From Geothermobacter hydrogeniphilus (lineage in GTDB: Bacteria; Desulfobacterota; Desulfuromonadia; Desulfuromonadales; Geothermobacteraceae), in contig NZ_PPFX01000008.1 of NCBI RefSeq assembly GCF_002898515.1, forward strand, positions 1 through 64,000: 64,000 bases of DNA, in the 5' to 3' direction. Under the pieces are notes generated by a model. It was not told the DNA's origin. It did not search any database and saw nothing but the letters and a program-made list of their open reading frames with translations. The stretch's first letter is position 1. Every line of letters begins with the position of its first letter. The position numbers were made by a program, and so were the translations under genes. Of the stretch, positions 63,202 through 64,000 are shown in pieces.

Positions 63202-63654
63202 TCAGGCCGAAATGAACAGGCCCGCGAGCCCGGCCACCGACAGATACCGGGCTCCCTTGCCGGTGCCGGTCAGCAACAGAAACCAGGGAACTGGGACCCG
63301 GCAGTAGCCGGCCAGCAGGCAGAGTGTGTCACCGATGATCGGCAGCCAGCTGAAGAGCAGGGACCAGCTGCCGAATCGCTGGTACCAGCGGGCCGCCCGG
63401 CGTTGATGGGCAGGTGTGATCCGCAGCACGCGTTTGCTGAGCCAATCCGCACCGTAGAAACCGATGAGATAGCTGGTCAGGGCGCCGAGGGTATTGCCGA
63501 CGGTGGCTGCCAGAACGCAGGCAAGGGGGTCCTTGCCGACGGCCAACAGGGCGACCAGCAGCCATTCGGATCCGAGCGGAAGCAGGGTCGAGGCGGCAAA
63601 GCTGAGCAGGAACAGGGCCGGCAGGCCATGTTGCAGCAGCCACTGTTCAGGCAT
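63202..63654 (-). CDS. YqaA-like small membrane protein (VTT/DedA fold)
   Basis: A 150-residue integral membrane protein of the YqaA branch of the VTT/DedA family. Helices are seen at 12-32 (ALFLLSFAASTLLPLGSEWLLVALLAV), 45-68 and 100-122, with the conserved Gly-rich GNTLGALTSYLIGFYGADWL and the Pro-kinked SWLPIIGDTLCLLAGYCRVPV. Relatives are thought to act in lipid scrambling or ion homeostasis. It overlaps the GAF gene upstream by 8 bp and they form a minus-strand pair. Confidence 0.85.
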   Translation of the reverse strand: MPEQWLLQHGLPALFLLSFAASTLLPLGSEWLLVALLAVGKDPLACVLAATVGNTLGALTSYLIGFYGADWLSKRVLRITPAHQRRAARWYQRFGSWSLLFSWLPIIGDTLCLLAGYCRVPVPWFLLLTGTGKGARYLSVAGLAGLFISA

Positions 63655-64000
63655 ATTGACGTTGCTGAGCCTGTTTGTTCAACTGGCGGATGCGGCCTGC
63701 TTTTTCCAGCATCAGGGCGGCGTGAGCGGCCAGTTGGGTGAGGCGCTGCAGGTCGGCTTCGTTGAAAGGCAACTGGCGGGGATGCCCGGCCATGACCAGC
63801 AGGCCGATCGGACGTGTCCCACTTCGTACCGGGATGGCCAGTACGCCCGGGGTGGTGAAGAGTGCTTCACGCTCCTCCACGGCCGTTTTCTGTTCCAGTT
63901 TAGGCGGCAGCTTGCCGGCAATCAGGATGGGTCGCCCATGGTCGAAGATCGCACTGAGCAGACCGTCCGGGATCTTTTCGGCGCAGGACCGGCAAAATCC
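63647..64000 (-). CDS. GAF-domain protein, C-terminal part (cut by window edge)
   Basis: The frame is open to the right edge. The visible 117 residues begin GFCRSCAEKIPDGLLSAIFDHGRP, continue through a GAF-like core (VLAIPVRSGTRPIGLLVMAGHPRQLPFNEADLQRLTQLAAHAALMLEKA) and end in a short coiled coil. The CRSC pair precedes the GAF core. The start codon, and any domain before GAF, lies outside the window. It overlaps the start of the YqaA-like gene by 8 bp, so they are probably co-transcribed. Confidence 0.8.
   Translation of the reverse strand, partial: GFCRSCAEKIPDGLLSAIFDHGRPILIAGKLPPKLEQKTAVEEREALFTTPGVLAIPVRSGTRPIGLLVMAGHPRQLPFNEADLQRLTQLAAHAALMLEKAGRIRQLNKQAQQRQYA

Overview
The window is chromosomal DNA of a Desulfuromonadales-type deltaproteobacterium (Geobacter/Desulfuromonas/Pelobacter relatives). 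This rests on the high GC content, two adjacent multiheme c-type cytochrome genes, the c-di-GMP-I riboswitch fragment, the gene order tig-clpP-clpX-lon, and an atypical type II secretion/type IV pilus-like cluster followed by ftsE-ftsX. No rRNA, prophage or CRISPR array is visible. The species cannot be named from the sequence alone.

Layout. 1-1910: part of a c-di-GMP-I riboswitch (minus strand, cut by the window edge), an IS1595-type insertion sequence, and gene fragments on both sides of it. 1925-8159: two radical SAM proteins, RecQ and exonuclease III, with three copies of a 30-bp palindrome at the gene borders. 8199-12222: a hybrid histidine kinase, a cysteine-cluster protein and an AcpH-like phosphodiesterase. 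12474-17636 (minus): a compact five-gene operon (M23 peptidase, Ycf46-like AAA+ ATPase, MshEN-domain protein, lipoprotein, DUF362 protein). 18058-24864: an M20 peptidase, helicase HrpB and an M16 protease. 25003-29651 (minus): a cold-shock gene with a long leader, then the Mla lipid transport genes with a cyclic-nucleotide-binding protein.

30032-37087: two tRNA groups (Pro, Arg, His, Leu; Asp, Val, Asp) flank the proteostasis block tig-clpP-clpX-lon and an HU gene. 37238-41224: a PpiC-type foldase, an NHL-repeat lipoprotein and two multiheme cytochromes behind a possible sigma-54 promoter. 41584-50778: secretion ATPase, inner-membrane platform, PilM/N/O/P-like proteins, a TPR-secretin-cohesin fusion lipoprotein and two pseudopilins. 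50787-56227: ftsE, ftsX, an EnvC-like activator, CtpA and a divergent polysaccharide deacetylase. 56244-63172: a ParA-like ATPase (minus), then xseA, an M23 peptidase, xseB, ispA and dxs. 63202-64000 (minus): a small membrane protein and a truncated GAF protein.

The most unexpected material is between genes. There are at least four families of dispersed palindromic repeats: a 164-bp fold-back element in five copies (one with its inner arm missing), a 120-190-bp palindrome in three copies (one between ftsE and ftsX), a single 168-bp palindrome that supplies a stop codon, and the 30-bp palindrome, which is translated in the same frame in two neighbouring genes. The strongest functional leads are the secretin-cohesin secretion system next to the cytochromes, the Ycf46/MshEN operon, the ParA-like protein with an unrecognised C-terminal half, and the csp leader.
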